A DNA stretch of 13,432 nucleotides, from NCBI GenBank assembly GCA_946534455.1, contig CAMNCR010000183.1, positions 1-13,432 on the forward strand. The letters run 5' to 3'. The stretch comes from an uncultured Clostridia bacterium (lineage in GTDB: Bacteria; Bacillota; Clostridia; Christensenellales; Aristaeellaceae). A model generated the notes under the pieces. That model worked only from the letters and a program-made list of their open reading frames with translations, did no database searches and was not told the DNA's origin. Position numbers and translations under genes: made by a program. Shown piece by piece: positions 1-7,178 of this stretch (position 1 is its first letter; each line of letters opens with the position of its first letter).

Positions 1-1
1 C

Positions 2-1741
2 CTGGAGCGGCGGTATCAGGAGACGAATTCGGAGGCCATGAAGCAGGCCTACGAGGAATACATGGCGGAGGAGACCTGCCCCGAGTGCGGAGGCCAGCGG
101 CTGAAGGCGGAGGCCCGGGCCGTGACCGTGGGCGGGAAGAGCCTGCCGGAGGTCAGCGACATGAGCATTCTGGAGGCGCGGCGGTTTTTCCGGGAGCTGC
201 GCCTGGAGGGCAAGCGCGCGATCATCGCCGGGCAGATTCTGAAGGAAATCGACGCGCGGCTGGGCTTCCTGGAGGACGTAGGCCTGGGCTATCTGACGCT
301 GAGCCGGGCGGCAGGCACGCTGTCCGGGGGCGAGGCGCAGCGCATCCGCCTGGCCACGCAGATCGGCAGCGCGCTGATGGGCGTGCTGTATGTGCTGGAC
401 GAGCCGTCCATCGGCCTGCACCAGCGGGACAACGCCAAGCTCATCGCCACGCTGCGGCGGATGCGGGATCTGGGCAACACGGTGATCGTCGTGGAGCACG
501 ACGAGGAAACGATGTTTGCCGCGGACTGGATCGTGGACGTGGGCCCGGGGGCCGGCCTCCACGGCGGCCGGATCGTCGCCGAGGGCACGGCGGAGGACAT
601 CATGCGCAACCCGGAGAGCCTGACCGGCCAGTATCTGAGCGGGGCGAAGCGGGTGCCGCTGCCGGCCCGCCGGCGCCGGCCCACGGGCTGGCTGACCATC
701 CGGGACGCGGCGGAGCACAATCTGAAGCACATCGACGTGAGGCTGCCCCTGGGGGTGTTCACCTGCGTCACCGGCGTCAGCGGGAGCGGCAAGAGCAGCC
801 TGGTCAACGAAATTCTCTACAAGCACCTGGCCCGGAAGCTGAACCGGGCCAGAACCCGGGCGGGGCGCTTCGGCAGCATGGAGGGCCTGGAGCAGCTGGA
901 CAAGATCATCATGATCGACCAGAGCCCCATCGGCCGGACGCCGCGCAGCAACCCCGCGACCTACACCGGGCTGTTTGACCTGATCCGGAAGCTGTTTGCG
1001 ATGAGCCCGGAGGCCAAGGCCCGGGGATACCGGGAAAACCGCTTCTCCTTCAACGTCAAGGGCGGACGGTGCGAGGCCTGCCAGGGGGACGGGGTGCAGA
1101 AAATCGAAATGCATTTCCTGCCGGATCTGTATGTGCCCTGCGACGTGTGCCACGGCCGGCGGTACAACCGGGAAACCCTGGAGGTGACCTGGCAGGGAAA
1201 GAGCATCTACGACGTGCTGGAGATGACGGTGGAGGAGGGGCTGACCTTCTTCGCCAACCACGCGCCGATTCTGCGGAAGCTGGAAACGCTGTCGGACGTG
1301 GGCCTGGGCTACATGAAGCTGGGCCAGCCGTCCACGACGCTGTCCGGCGGCGAGGCGCAGCGGGTCAAGCTGGCGACGGAGCTGAGCCGGAAGGCCACCG
1401 GCAGGACGATCTATCTGCTGGACGAGCCGACCACGGGGCTGCACATGGCGGACGTGGACAAGCTGATTCAGGTGCTGCAGCGGCTGACCGGGGCGGGCAA
1501 TTCGGTGCTGGTCATCGAGCACAACCTGGACGTGATCAAGGTGGCGGACTGGATCGTGGACCTGGGCCCCGAGGGCGGCGAAGGCGGCGGAACGATCGTG
1601 GCCGAGGGCACGCCCGAGCAGGTGGCGGAGAATCCGGCCTCCTTCACGGGACAGTATCTGGCCCGGGCGCTGGAGGCCTCCCCCCGGGAGGGGGCGCCGG
1701 CGGCCGCCGGAGCGCGCAAAAAACGGACGGCAGAGGCTTGA
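2..1741 (+). CDS. uvrA: UvrABC system protein A, C-terminal part (5' end outside window)
   Basis: UvrA is the damage-sensing ATPase of nucleotide excision repair; as a dimer it scans DNA and loads UvrB at lesions. The frame is open from base 2 (LERRYQETNSEAM...), leaving 579 residues, so about 360 of the usual ~940 are missing upstream. Seen in order: CPECGG with RL just after it (about 79-100), the first-domain ABC signature LSGGEAQR (320-343) and its Walker B VLDEPSIGLH (about 393-422), the second Walker A GVSGSGKSS (about 773-799), a complete zinc module C-x2-C-x19-C-x2-C (1070-1150), the second LSGGEAQR (1340-1363) and its Walker B LLDEPTTGLH. The duplicated ABC layout with this zinc module is diagnostic. 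The first Walker A lies outside the window. The last ~25 residues are an Ala/Gly/Lys/Arg-rich tail beyond the conserved core. The stop codon overlaps the promoter for the next gene. Confidence 0.98.
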   Translation: MERRYQETNSEAMKQAYEEYMAEETCPECGGQRLKAEARAVTVGGKSLPEVSDMSILEARRFFRELRLEGKRAIIAGQILKEIDARLGFLEDVGLGYLTLSRAAGTLSGGEAQRIRLATQIGSALMGVLYVLDEPSIGLHQRDNAKLIATLRRMRDLGNTVIVVEHDEETMFAADWIVDVGPGAGLHGGRIVAEGTAEDIMRNPESLTGQYLSGAKRVPLPARRRRPTGWLTIRDAAEHNLKHIDVRLPLGVFTCVTGVSGSGKSSLVNEILYKHLARKLNRARTRAGRFGSMEGLEQLDKIIMIDQSPIGRTPRSNPATYTGLFDLIRKLFAMSPEAKARGYRENRFSFNVKGGRCEACQGDGVQKIEMHFLPDLYVPCDVCHGRRYNRETLEVTWQGKSIYDVLEMTVEEGLTFFANHAPILRKLETLSDVGLGYMKLGQPSTTLSGGEAQRVKLATELSRKATGRTIYLLDEPTTGLHMADVDKLIQVLQRLTGAGNSVLVIEHNLDVIKVADWIVDLGPEGGEGGGTIVAEGTPEQVAENPASFTGQYLARALEASPREGAPAAAGARKKRTAEA

Positions 1742-1767
1742 CGCGATTGATTTTGCAATGATATAAT
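1738..1767 (+). promoter_or_regulatory. Sigma-A type promoter for yebC
   Basis: The -35 box TTGACG (1738-1743) and the -10 box TATAAT (1762-1767) are separated by 18 bp. The -35 box contains the TGA stop of uvrA, so the promoter starts exactly where uvrA ends. Transcription would begin near 1774, giving a leader of about 40 nt with the ribosome site GGGAGG at 1801-1806. This AT-rich patch stands out against the GC-rich surroundings. The match is by eye; no start site has been mapped. Confidence 0.8.
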
Positions 1768-1812
1768 GCATCGTTCTTTACGAATTTTGCATTCCAGTCT
1801 GGGAGGGATTTG

Positions 1813-2559
1813 ATGTCTGGACATTCCAAGTGGCATAATATTCAGGCGAAAAAGGGCAAGGCGGATGCGCAGCGCGGCGCCGTGTTTACCAAGATCGGCC
1901 GGGAAATCGCCATCGCCGTGCGCGAGGGCGGCGCGAACCCGGAATCCAACGGCAAGCTGCGGGATATCATCGCCAAGGCCAAGGCCAACAACATGCCGAA
2001 TGACAATATTCAGCGGTCCATCAAGAAGGCCAGCGGCGAGCTGAGCAACGTGGTCTACGAGGAAATCACCTACGAAGGGTACGCGCCCGGCGGCGTGGCC
2101 GTGATCGTGGATACGATTTCGGACAACCGCAACCGCACCGCCAGCGACATCCGTCACTGCTTCGCCAAGTACGGCGGCAACATGGGCACCACGGGCTCCG
2201 TGGGGTTCATGTTTGACGAGCGCGGCGTGCTGGTGGTGGAGCGCGAGCCCGGCACGGATGAGGACGAGATGATGATGCTGGCGCTGGATGCCGGCGCGGA
2301 GGACGTCAAGGTGGACGACGACGTGTTCGAAATCTACACCGCGCCCAACGACTTCAGCACCGTGCGGGAAGCCCTGGAGAAGCAGGGGCTGACCTTCCTG
2401 TCCGCGGACGTGCAGAAGATTCCGCAGAACACCGTCGCCGTGACGGATCCGGATACCATCCTGAAGATCCAGAAGATGCTGGATCTGCTGGAGGAGAATG
2501 ACGACGTGCAGAACGTGTTCCACAACGCGGATCTGCCGGAGGAAGAGGACGAGGATTAA
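1813..2559 (+). CDS. yebC: YebC/PmpR/TACO1 family protein
   Basis: A 248-residue YebC-family protein of normal length. The N-terminus MSGHSKWHNIQAKKGKAD, followed by RG, FTK and REI, is the family hallmark; NNMPNDNIQR and the YEGYAPGGVAV segment are also typical. Members were described as DNA-binding regulators (PmpR in Pseudomonas) and, more recently, as ribosome-associated factors that help translate difficult sequences such as proline runs (the mitochondrial relative is TACO1). Which role applies here cannot be read from sequence. The ATG at 1813 is preferred over the in-frame TTG at 1810, because GGGAGG (1801-1806) then sits 6 nt upstream and the protein starts at the conserved MSGHSKW. 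The C-terminus is strongly acidic (EEEDED). The gene has its own promoter at the uvrA stop and is followed by a strong terminator, so it can form a single-gene transcript. Confidence 0.96.
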   Translation: MSGHSKWHNIQAKKGKADAQRGAVFTKIGREIAIAVREGGANPESNGKLRDIIAKAKANNMPNDNIQRSIKKASGELSNVVYEEITYEGYAPGGVAVIVDTISDNRNRTASDIRHCFAKYGGNMGTTGSVGFMFDERGVLVVEREPGTDEDEMMMLALDAGAEDVKVDDDVFEIYTAPNDFSTVREALEKQGLTFLSADVQKIPQNTVAVTDPDTILKIQKMLDLLEENDDVQNVFHNADLPEEEDED

Positions 2560-2604
2560 CAGCTCCCTTCCCGGGGCATGCAGGCCCGGCGAGCGGGAGC
2601 GGAT

Positions 2605-2645
2605 GCCGATGCCCGGAGCAACGGGCATCGGCTTCGTTCGTTTTT
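2605..2645 (+). terminator. Intrinsic terminator after yebC
   Basis: A perfect 11-bp inverted repeat, GCCGATGCCCG (2605-2615) and CGGGCATCGGC (2622-2632), closes a 6-nt loop. It is followed by a T-rich run, TTCGTTCGTTTTT (2633-2645). It lies 45 bases past the yebC stop and ends only 28 bases before the pdp start. A second copy of GGGCAT at 2574-2579 could pair with ATGCCC of the left arm, which would give a weaker competing fold. Confidence 0.88.
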
Positions 2646-2673
2646 CCAGAAGAGGAAAGGGCAGGTGTCAGCC

Positions 2674-4011
2674 ATGAACATGCTGGAGATCATTACCCGG
2701 AAAAAGCTGGGGCAGGAGCTGACGGAGGCGGAAATCGCCTTTTTTGTGCGGATGGCGGCGGAAAAGCTGGCCCCGGATTATCAGCTGGCGGCGATGCTGA
2801 TGGCCATCCGGCTGAACGGCATGACGGACCGGGAAACGGCCTGCCTGACCCTGGCCATGCGCGATTCCGGAGACATCGCGGACCTGTCCGGCATTCCCGG
2901 CGTGAAGGTGGACAAGCATTCCACCGGCGGCGTGGGGGATACGACGACGCTGGTGCTGGCGCCGCTGGTGGCGGCCTGCGGCGCGCCGGTGGCGAAGATG
3001 AGCGGCCGGGGGCTCGGCCATACCGGCGGCACGCTGGACAAGCTGGAATCCATTCCCGGGCTGTCCGTGTCCCTGAGCGTGGAGCGGTTCATTGAGCAGG
3101 TGAAGAACATCGGCGTGGCGGTGGTCGGGCAGACGGGGCACCTGGCTCCGGCGGATAAGACGCTCTATGCCCTGCGGGATGTGACCTCGACGGTGGACTC
3201 GCTGCCGCTGATCGTTTCCTCGATTCTCAGCAAGAAGCTGGCCGCCGGGTCGGACGCCATCGTGCTGGACGTGAAGACGGGCTCCGGCGCCATCATGCAC
3301 TCGCTGGAGGACAGCATCGCCCTGGCGGAGAGCATGGTGCGGGTGGGCCATCTGGCGGGCAAGCCCGTGGTGGCCCTGATCAGCGGCATGGATCAGCCCC
3401 TGGGCACCCACGTGGGCAACGCGCTGGAGGTGAAGGAGGCCATCGACATCCTCTCCGGCCGGGCCGGCGGGGATCTGCTGGAGGTCTCCCTGACGCTGGG
3501 CGGGTACATGCTGCGCCTGGCGGGCGTGGCGGAGACGCCGGAGGACGGCGCGGAGCGCATGCGCCGGGCCATCGCCTCCGGAGCGGGGCTGGAGAAGCTG
3601 AGGCAGATGATCGCGGCCCAGGGCGGCGATCCCGCCGTGTGCGACGATGTGAGCCGGCTGCCCCAGGCGGCGGTGATCCGGCCGGTGACCTGCGGCGGGG
3701 CGGGCTATGTGACCTCCATGGATACGACTGCCCTGGGCCTGGCGGCGCAGGCCATGGGCGCGGGGCGCCTGCGGCTGGACGATACGCTGGATTATTCCGT
3801 GGGCTTCGTGCTGCGGGTGCGCATCGGGGACCGGGTGGAGGCGGACACGCCGCTGGCGGAGCTGCATGCCCGGACGGAGGCGGACGCGGACGCGGCCGAG
3901 CGCGCGATCCGGGCCGCCGTGCGGATCGGGGCGGAGCCCTGCGGAAGGCGGCCGAATTTCTACGCCGTGGTGACGGCGGAGGGAACCCGCCGCCTGGAGG
4001 AGAACGCATGA
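2674..4011 (+). CDS. pdp: Pyrimidine-nucleoside phosphorylase
   Basis: This cytoplasmic salvage enzyme splits uridine, thymidine or deoxyuridine with phosphate into the free base and (deoxy)ribose 1-phosphate. The 445-residue product shows the family signature SGRGLGHTGGTLDKLE (110-125) and the phosphate-site segment KVDKHSTGGVGDTTT (78-92). Lys81, Ser83, Arg168, Ser183 and Lys187 fall at the same positions as the phosphate- and base-binding residues I recall for the Bacillus enzyme, which favours the broad-specificity Gram-positive type over a strict thymidine phosphorylase. The start MNMLEIITRKK aligns with the usual N-terminus; an upstream in-frame ATG at 2578 would read through the terminator and is rejected. 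AGGAAAGG (2653-2660) and AGG (2663-2665) are modest ribosome sites. The stop overlaps the azlC start (ATGA). This is the first gene of the six-gene group. Confidence 0.95.
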   Translation: MNMLEIITRKKLGQELTEAEIAFFVRMAAEKLAPDYQLAAMLMAIRLNGMTDRETACLTLAMRDSGDIADLSGIPGVKVDKHSTGGVGDTTTLVLAPLVAACGAPVAKMSGRGLGHTGGTLDKLESIPGLSVSLSVERFIEQVKNIGVAVVGQTGHLAPADKTLYALRDVTSTVDSLPLIVSSILSKKLAAGSDAIVLDVKTGSGAIMHSLEDSIALAESMVRVGHLAGKPVVALISGMDQPLGTHVGNALEVKEAIDILSGRAGGDLLEVSLTLGGYMLRLAGVAETPEDGAERMRRAIASGAGLEKLRQMIAAQGGDPAVCDDVSRLPQAAVIRPVTCGGAGYVTSMDTTALGLAAQAMGAGRLRLDDTLDYSVGFVLRVRIGDRVEADTPLAELHARTEADADAAERAIRAAVRIGAEPCGRRPNFYAVVTAEGTRRLEENA

Positions 4012-4712
4012 GCGGGGCATTTCGCAAGGGCATCCGGCACGGCATTCCCATCGCCCTGGGCTATCTGAGCGTGTCCTTCACCTTCGGCATGAAGGCGGTG
4101 GGGGACGGGCTCAGCGTGATGCAGGCCGTGCTGATCTCCATGACCAACGTGACCAGCGCGGGCCAGTTTGCCGCCCTGCCGCTGATGCTGGCCAACGCCT
4201 CCATGGTGGAAATGGCCATGACCCAGCTGACCATCAACCTGCGCTACGCGCTGATGAGCCTGTCCCTGGGCCGGAAGCTGGATGATTCCATGGGCACGCC
4301 GCAGCGGCTGGCCTTTTCCTTCATGAACACGGATGAAATCTTTGCCGTGGCCTCGGCGCAGCCGGGCCGCGTGGGGAAGACCTATCTGTACGGGCTGATG
4401 CTGACGCCCTGGTTCGGCTGGGTGCTGGGCACGCTGCTGGGCGCGGCGGCGGGCACGCTGCTGCCGGCGTTTGTGCGCACGGCGCTGGGAATCGCGATCT
4501 ACGGCATGTTCCTGGCGATCATTCTGCCGCCCTCCCGGAAGCAGACCTCCGTGCGCTTCGTGACGCTGACCGCGATTGCGCTGAGCCTCGCCTTCCGGTA
4601 CATTCCGGGGCTGAACACGGTTTCGTCCGGCTTTTCCATCATCCTGTGCGCGGTGCTGGCGGCCTCCGCGGGGGCGCTGCGGTATCCGGCGGGAGAGGAG
4701 GCGGAGGCATGA
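4008..4712 (+). CDS. azlC: AzlC family branched-chain amino acid exporter, large subunit
   Basis: AzlC and AzlD (BrnF and BrnE in Corynebacterium) form a membrane exporter for leucine, isoleucine, valine and some analogues. The product has 234 residues, normal for the family. It has the conserved N-terminal pattern GIPIALGYLSVSFTFG (13-28), a TSAGQFAALPL segment, the NLRYALMSLSLGRKL loop, and several hydrophobic stretches that predict about seven membrane helices. The ATG lies inside the pdp stop (ATGA overlap), with GGAGG 7 nt upstream (3996-4000). In turn the azlC stop overlaps the azlD start. No Lrp/AzlB-type regulator is present in the window. Family and partner are secure; the exact substrate is inferred from the family. 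Confidence 0.93.
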   Translation: MSGAFRKGIRHGIPIALGYLSVSFTFGMKAVGDGLSVMQAVLISMTNVTSAGQFAALPLMLANASMVEMAMTQLTINLRYALMSLSLGRKLDDSMGTPQRLAFSFMNTDEIFAVASAQPGRVGKTYLYGLMLTPWFGWVLGTLLGAAAGTLLPAFVRTALGIAIYGMFLAIILPPSRKQTSVRFVTLTAIALSLAFRYIPGLNTVSSGFSIILCAVLAASAGALRYPAGEEAEA

Positions 4713-5026
4713 ACTGGGGAGTGTTTCTGCCATATCTGGCGGTGACGGCGCTGGTGACCTATCTGATCCGCATGCTGCCGCTGACGGTGTTCCGAAGGGA
4801 GATCCGGAGCCGGTTCGTGCGCTCCTTTCTGACCTATATTCCCTACGCGGTGCTGGGCGCGATGACCTTCCCGGATGTGCTGTATTCCACGGGGGATCTG
4901 CGGACGGCCGTGTGCGGCGTGGCGGTGGCGGTGGCGCTGGCCTGGCGGGGCAGGAGCCTGCTGACGGTGGCGGTGGCCGCCTGCTGCGCGGTGGCGCTGG
5001 CGCAGGGCGCGCTGCTGCTGATGTAA
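4709..5026 (+). CDS. azlD: AzlD family branched-chain amino acid exporter, small subunit
   Basis: This is a small integral membrane protein of 105 residues with about four hydrophobic segments, matching AzlD in length and layout. The N-terminus resembles the family pattern: a first helix (about 5-20), then TYLIRMLPLTVFRR, then a positively charged loop before FLTYIPYAVLGAMTFPDVLY. It acts with AzlC, and the reading frames overlap by ATGA at 4709-4712. GAGGAGG at 4695-4701 lies 7 nt before the start. The second half is rich in Ala, Val and Leu with few polar residues. The immediate pairing with azlC makes the assignment firm even though AzlD sequences diverge strongly. Confidence 0.9.
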   Translation: MNWGVFLPYLAVTALVTYLIRMLPLTVFRREIRSRFVRSFLTYIPYAVLGAMTFPDVLYSTGDLRTAVCGVAVAVALAWRGRSLLTVAVAACCAVALAQGALLLM

Positions 5027-5051
5027 AACGAAAGACGAGGGCCCGGGGCCC

Positions 5052-5060
5052 GGAGGGAGG
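5052..5060 (+). promoter_or_regulatory. Ribosome binding site that leaves the next start open
   Basis: GGAGGGAGG runs directly into the ATG at 5061 with no spacer. Measured to an in-frame GTG at 5067 the spacing is 6 nt, which is better. Either the first GGAGG serves the ATG (4 nt spacing), or translation starts at the GTG and the protein is two residues shorter. Just upstream (5039-5051) sits GGGCCC followed by GGGGCCC, a GC-only repeat with no T-run. Confidence 0.55.
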
Positions 5061-6233
5061 ATGCCTGTGAATCTGGAGGAACGGCTGCAGGCCTGCATGG
5101 AGCAGGCGATTGGGCAGCAGGAGGCCGCAGGGCTGAGCCTGCTGGTGTGGCAGAACGGAAAGGAGCTGTGCTGCCTGCAGGCGGGCATGGCGGACCGGGA
5201 GGCGGGCCTTCCCGTGCGGCGGGACAGCATTTTCCGCCTCTACAGCCAGAGCAAGCCGGTCACGGCGGCGGCCGCGATGCTGCTGGTGGAACGCGGCGTG
5301 ATTGACCTGATGGACGGCGTGGAGCGCTATCTGCCGGGCTTCCGGCATCCCCGCGCCTTCGCGGAGGACGGCACGGTCCGGGATCTGCCCCGGGCGCCGT
5401 GGATCAGCGAGCTGCTGAGCATGACCTCCGGCCTGTGCTACCCGGACGCGGATCCGGCGGGGCAGGCCGCGGCGCGGGTGTTCGAGGCCCAGGAGGCGGC
5501 TCAGGCCGCGGGCGCCGGGATGGACACCGTGACCTTCTGCAACCGGCTGGGCGAGCAGCCCCTGGCCTTCGCGCCCGGCTCCCACTGGCGCTACGGCACC
5601 AGCGCGGATGTGCTGGCGGCGGTGGTGGAGGTGGCCAGCGGAAAGCGCTTCGGTGACTTCCTCCGGGAGGAGCTGCTGGAGCCCCTGGGCATGCGGGATA
5701 CGGCCTTCTGGGTGCCCGCGGAAAAGCGGGAGCGCTTCGTGACCGCCTACAGCCGCGGCGAGGAGGGGCTGAAGCCCTACGAGGTGCGTCATCTGGCGGT
5801 GGGCCGCTATGACGCGCCGCCGGCCTTCGAATCCGGCGGAGCGGGCCTGGTGTCCACGCTGGACGATTATATGGCCTTTGCCCAGATGCTGATGGCGGGC
5901 GGCGTCTACCGGGGGCGGAGAATTCTGTCCGAGGCGACGGTGCGCCATATGACCTCCCCCCAGCTGCCCGCGCACCTCCAGCGGGACATGTGGGACAACC
6001 TGGGCGGATACAGCTACGGCCATCTGATGCGGATGTGCGACGCGCCGGGCGCGGCGTGCCATCTGGCGGAGCGCGGCGAATACGGCTGGGACGGATGGCT
6101 GGGCACATATTTCATCAATCTGCCGGCCTCCGGCATTTCCTTCCTGATGTTCCAGAACACGAAGGACGCGGGCACCACGGCCGTGGTGCGGAAATGCAGG
6201 AATATTCTGGCGGCCCGGCCCGGCGCGGTCTGA
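5061..6233 (+). CDS. Serine hydrolase, beta-lactamase/esterase (class C fold) family
   Basis: A 390-residue serine hydrolase of the AmpC/EstB/penicillin-binding-protein-like family (COG1680 type). The catalytic motif SxxK is S62-Q-S-K65 within RLYSQSKPVTAAAA. Tyr178 in HWRYGTSADVLAAVVEVASG takes the place of the YxN tyrosine and looks like the esterase (EstB) version. A C-terminal GWDGWLGTYF takes the place of the KTG motif. The missing YxN and KTG argue for an esterase or peptidase rather than a true beta-lactamase. There is no signal peptide or membrane helix, so it should be cytoplasmic; that also disfavours antibiotic defence. It starts 34 bases after azlD with no promoter between, so it is probably co-transcribed. 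The start may be ATG 5061 or GTG 5067. The natural substrate is unknown. Confidence 0.88.
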   Translation: MPVNLEERLQACMEQAIGQQEAAGLSLLVWQNGKELCCLQAGMADREAGLPVRRDSIFRLYSQSKPVTAAAAMLLVERGVIDLMDGVERYLPGFRHPRAFAEDGTVRDLPRAPWISELLSMTSGLCYPDADPAGQAAARVFEAQEAAQAAGAGMDTVTFCNRLGEQPLAFAPGSHWRYGTSADVLAAVVEVASGKRFGDFLREELLEPLGMRDTAFWVPAEKRERFVTAYSRGEEGLKPYEVRHLAVGRYDAPPAFESGGAGLVSTLDDYMAFAQMLMAGGVYRGRRILSEATVRHMTSPQLPAHLQRDMWDNLGGYSYGHLMRMCDAPGAACHLAERGEYGWDGWLGTYFINLPASGISFLMFQNTKDAGTTAVVRKCRNILAARPGAV

Positions 6234-6314
6234 CCGGCGGTCGAGCGGACAGCACGAACGGACAGCGGCGGAAGGAATCGCCCCGAAAACAGCGAAGGAG
6301 AGTGTCGGATCATC

Positions 6315-7178
6315 ATGCCCCTGAAGGATTACTGCTTTGACGGAACCAGAAAGCTCGAGCTCCGGGATATGCCTACGGGCGCCGGGGAGTACCGGGTCAG
6401 AAAGGGGGAGTATGTCGACGCCACGAACGCGAACATGCAGCGGGCGGCCGGACTGCAGGAAAAGCTGTATGCCTCCGGGGAGGAGGGGCTGATCTTCGCC
6501 CTTCAGGCCCGCGACGCCGCCGGCAAGGACAGCCTGATCAAGAAGGTCTTCGGCCGGCTGAACCCGGCGGGGCTGAAAATCACCGGCTTCGAAACGCCGG
6601 GCGAGACGGATCTGGCCCACGACTATCTGTGGCGCATCATGCAGGCCATGCCGGAGCGGGGAACCATCGGGGTCTTCAACCGCAGCCATTATGAGGACGT
6701 GCTGGTGGTGCGGGTGCATCAGCTGCAGAAGCAGTACCGGCTGGCGAAGCGCTGCCTGACGGACGACTTCTTCGAGCGCCGGTACGTGCAGCTGAACAAC
6801 TGGGAAAGCTATCTGTGGGAAAACGGCTACCGGATGGTGAAGATCTTCCTGCATGTTTCCCGGGAGGAGCAGAAGCAGCGCTTCATGGACCGCATGGAGC
6901 TGAAGGAGAAGCACTGGAAGCTGTCCGTGGCGGACATGAAGGAGCGCGCCCTGTGGGAGGCCTATGACGAGGCCTTCGAGACGTGCATCAACGCGACCGC
7001 CACGAAGGTGGCGCCCTGGTACGTGCTGCCGGCGGACAACAAGTGGTACACCCGGTATCTGATGAGCGAGATCCTCGTGAAAACGCTGGAGGAGATGCAT
7101 CCGCAGTTCCCGCCCCTCGACCCCGAGGAGGCGGCGAAAATCCCCGCGGCGATGCAGGAACTGGAGAGGGAAGCATGA
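6315..7178 (+). CDS. ppk2: Polyphosphate kinase 2 family protein (class III-like)
   Basis: PPK2 enzymes move phosphate between inorganic polyphosphate and nucleotides. The 287-residue single-domain protein shows the P-loop QARDAAGKDS (64-73), FETPGETDLAHDYLWR (92-107), the Walker B block FNRSHYEDVLVVRVH (121-135), an Arg/Lys-rich lid at about 182-202 (SREEQKQRFMDRM) and the late APWYVLPADNKWYTR block (233-247). The GKD form of the P-loop and the LxHDYLWR and FNRSxYE blocks fit class III, whose studied members accept both NMP and NDP; direction and base preference cannot be read here. AAGGAG at 6295-6300 is 14 nt from the ATG, a poor spacing, but no better in-frame start exists. The 81-base gap upstream shows no promoter. 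The stop overlaps the next start (ATGA). Confidence 0.92.
   Translation: MPLKDYCFDGTRKLELRDMPTGAGEYRVRKGEYVDATNANMQRAAGLQEKLYASGEEGLIFALQARDAAGKDSLIKKVFGRLNPAGLKITGFETPGETDLAHDYLWRIMQAMPERGTIGVFNRSHYEDVLVVRVHQLQKQYRLAKRCLTDDFFERRYVQLNNWESYLWENGYRMVKIFLHVSREEQKQRFMDRMELKEKHWKLSVADMKERALWEAYDEAFETCINATATKVAPWYVLPADNKWYTRYLMSEILVKTLEEMHPQFPPLDPEEAAKIPAAMQELEREA

Noticed and set aside
1677..1710. GC palindromes near the end of uvrA (CCTCCC/GGGAGG and a 14-bp CCGGCGGCCGCCGG)
   Set aside because: They lie in the coding tail and are followed by AAAAAA rather than a T-run, so not a terminator; explained by Ala/Gly/Pro codons in GC-rich DNA.
2578..2673. An upstream in-frame ATG extending pdp by 32 residues
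   Set aside because: The extension would be translated through the yebC terminator stem, has no ribosome site, and is absent from the family; MNMLEII matches the usual start.
5061..6233. Calling the serine hydrolase an antibiotic-resistance beta-lactamase
   Set aside because: No signal peptide, no YxN and no KTG; the esterase-like motifs fit better.
6246..6266. Direct repeat CGGACAGC (6246-6253 and 6259-6266) in the gap before ppk2
   Set aside because: Only two 8-bp copies, with no promoter nearby; too short to distinguish from chance.
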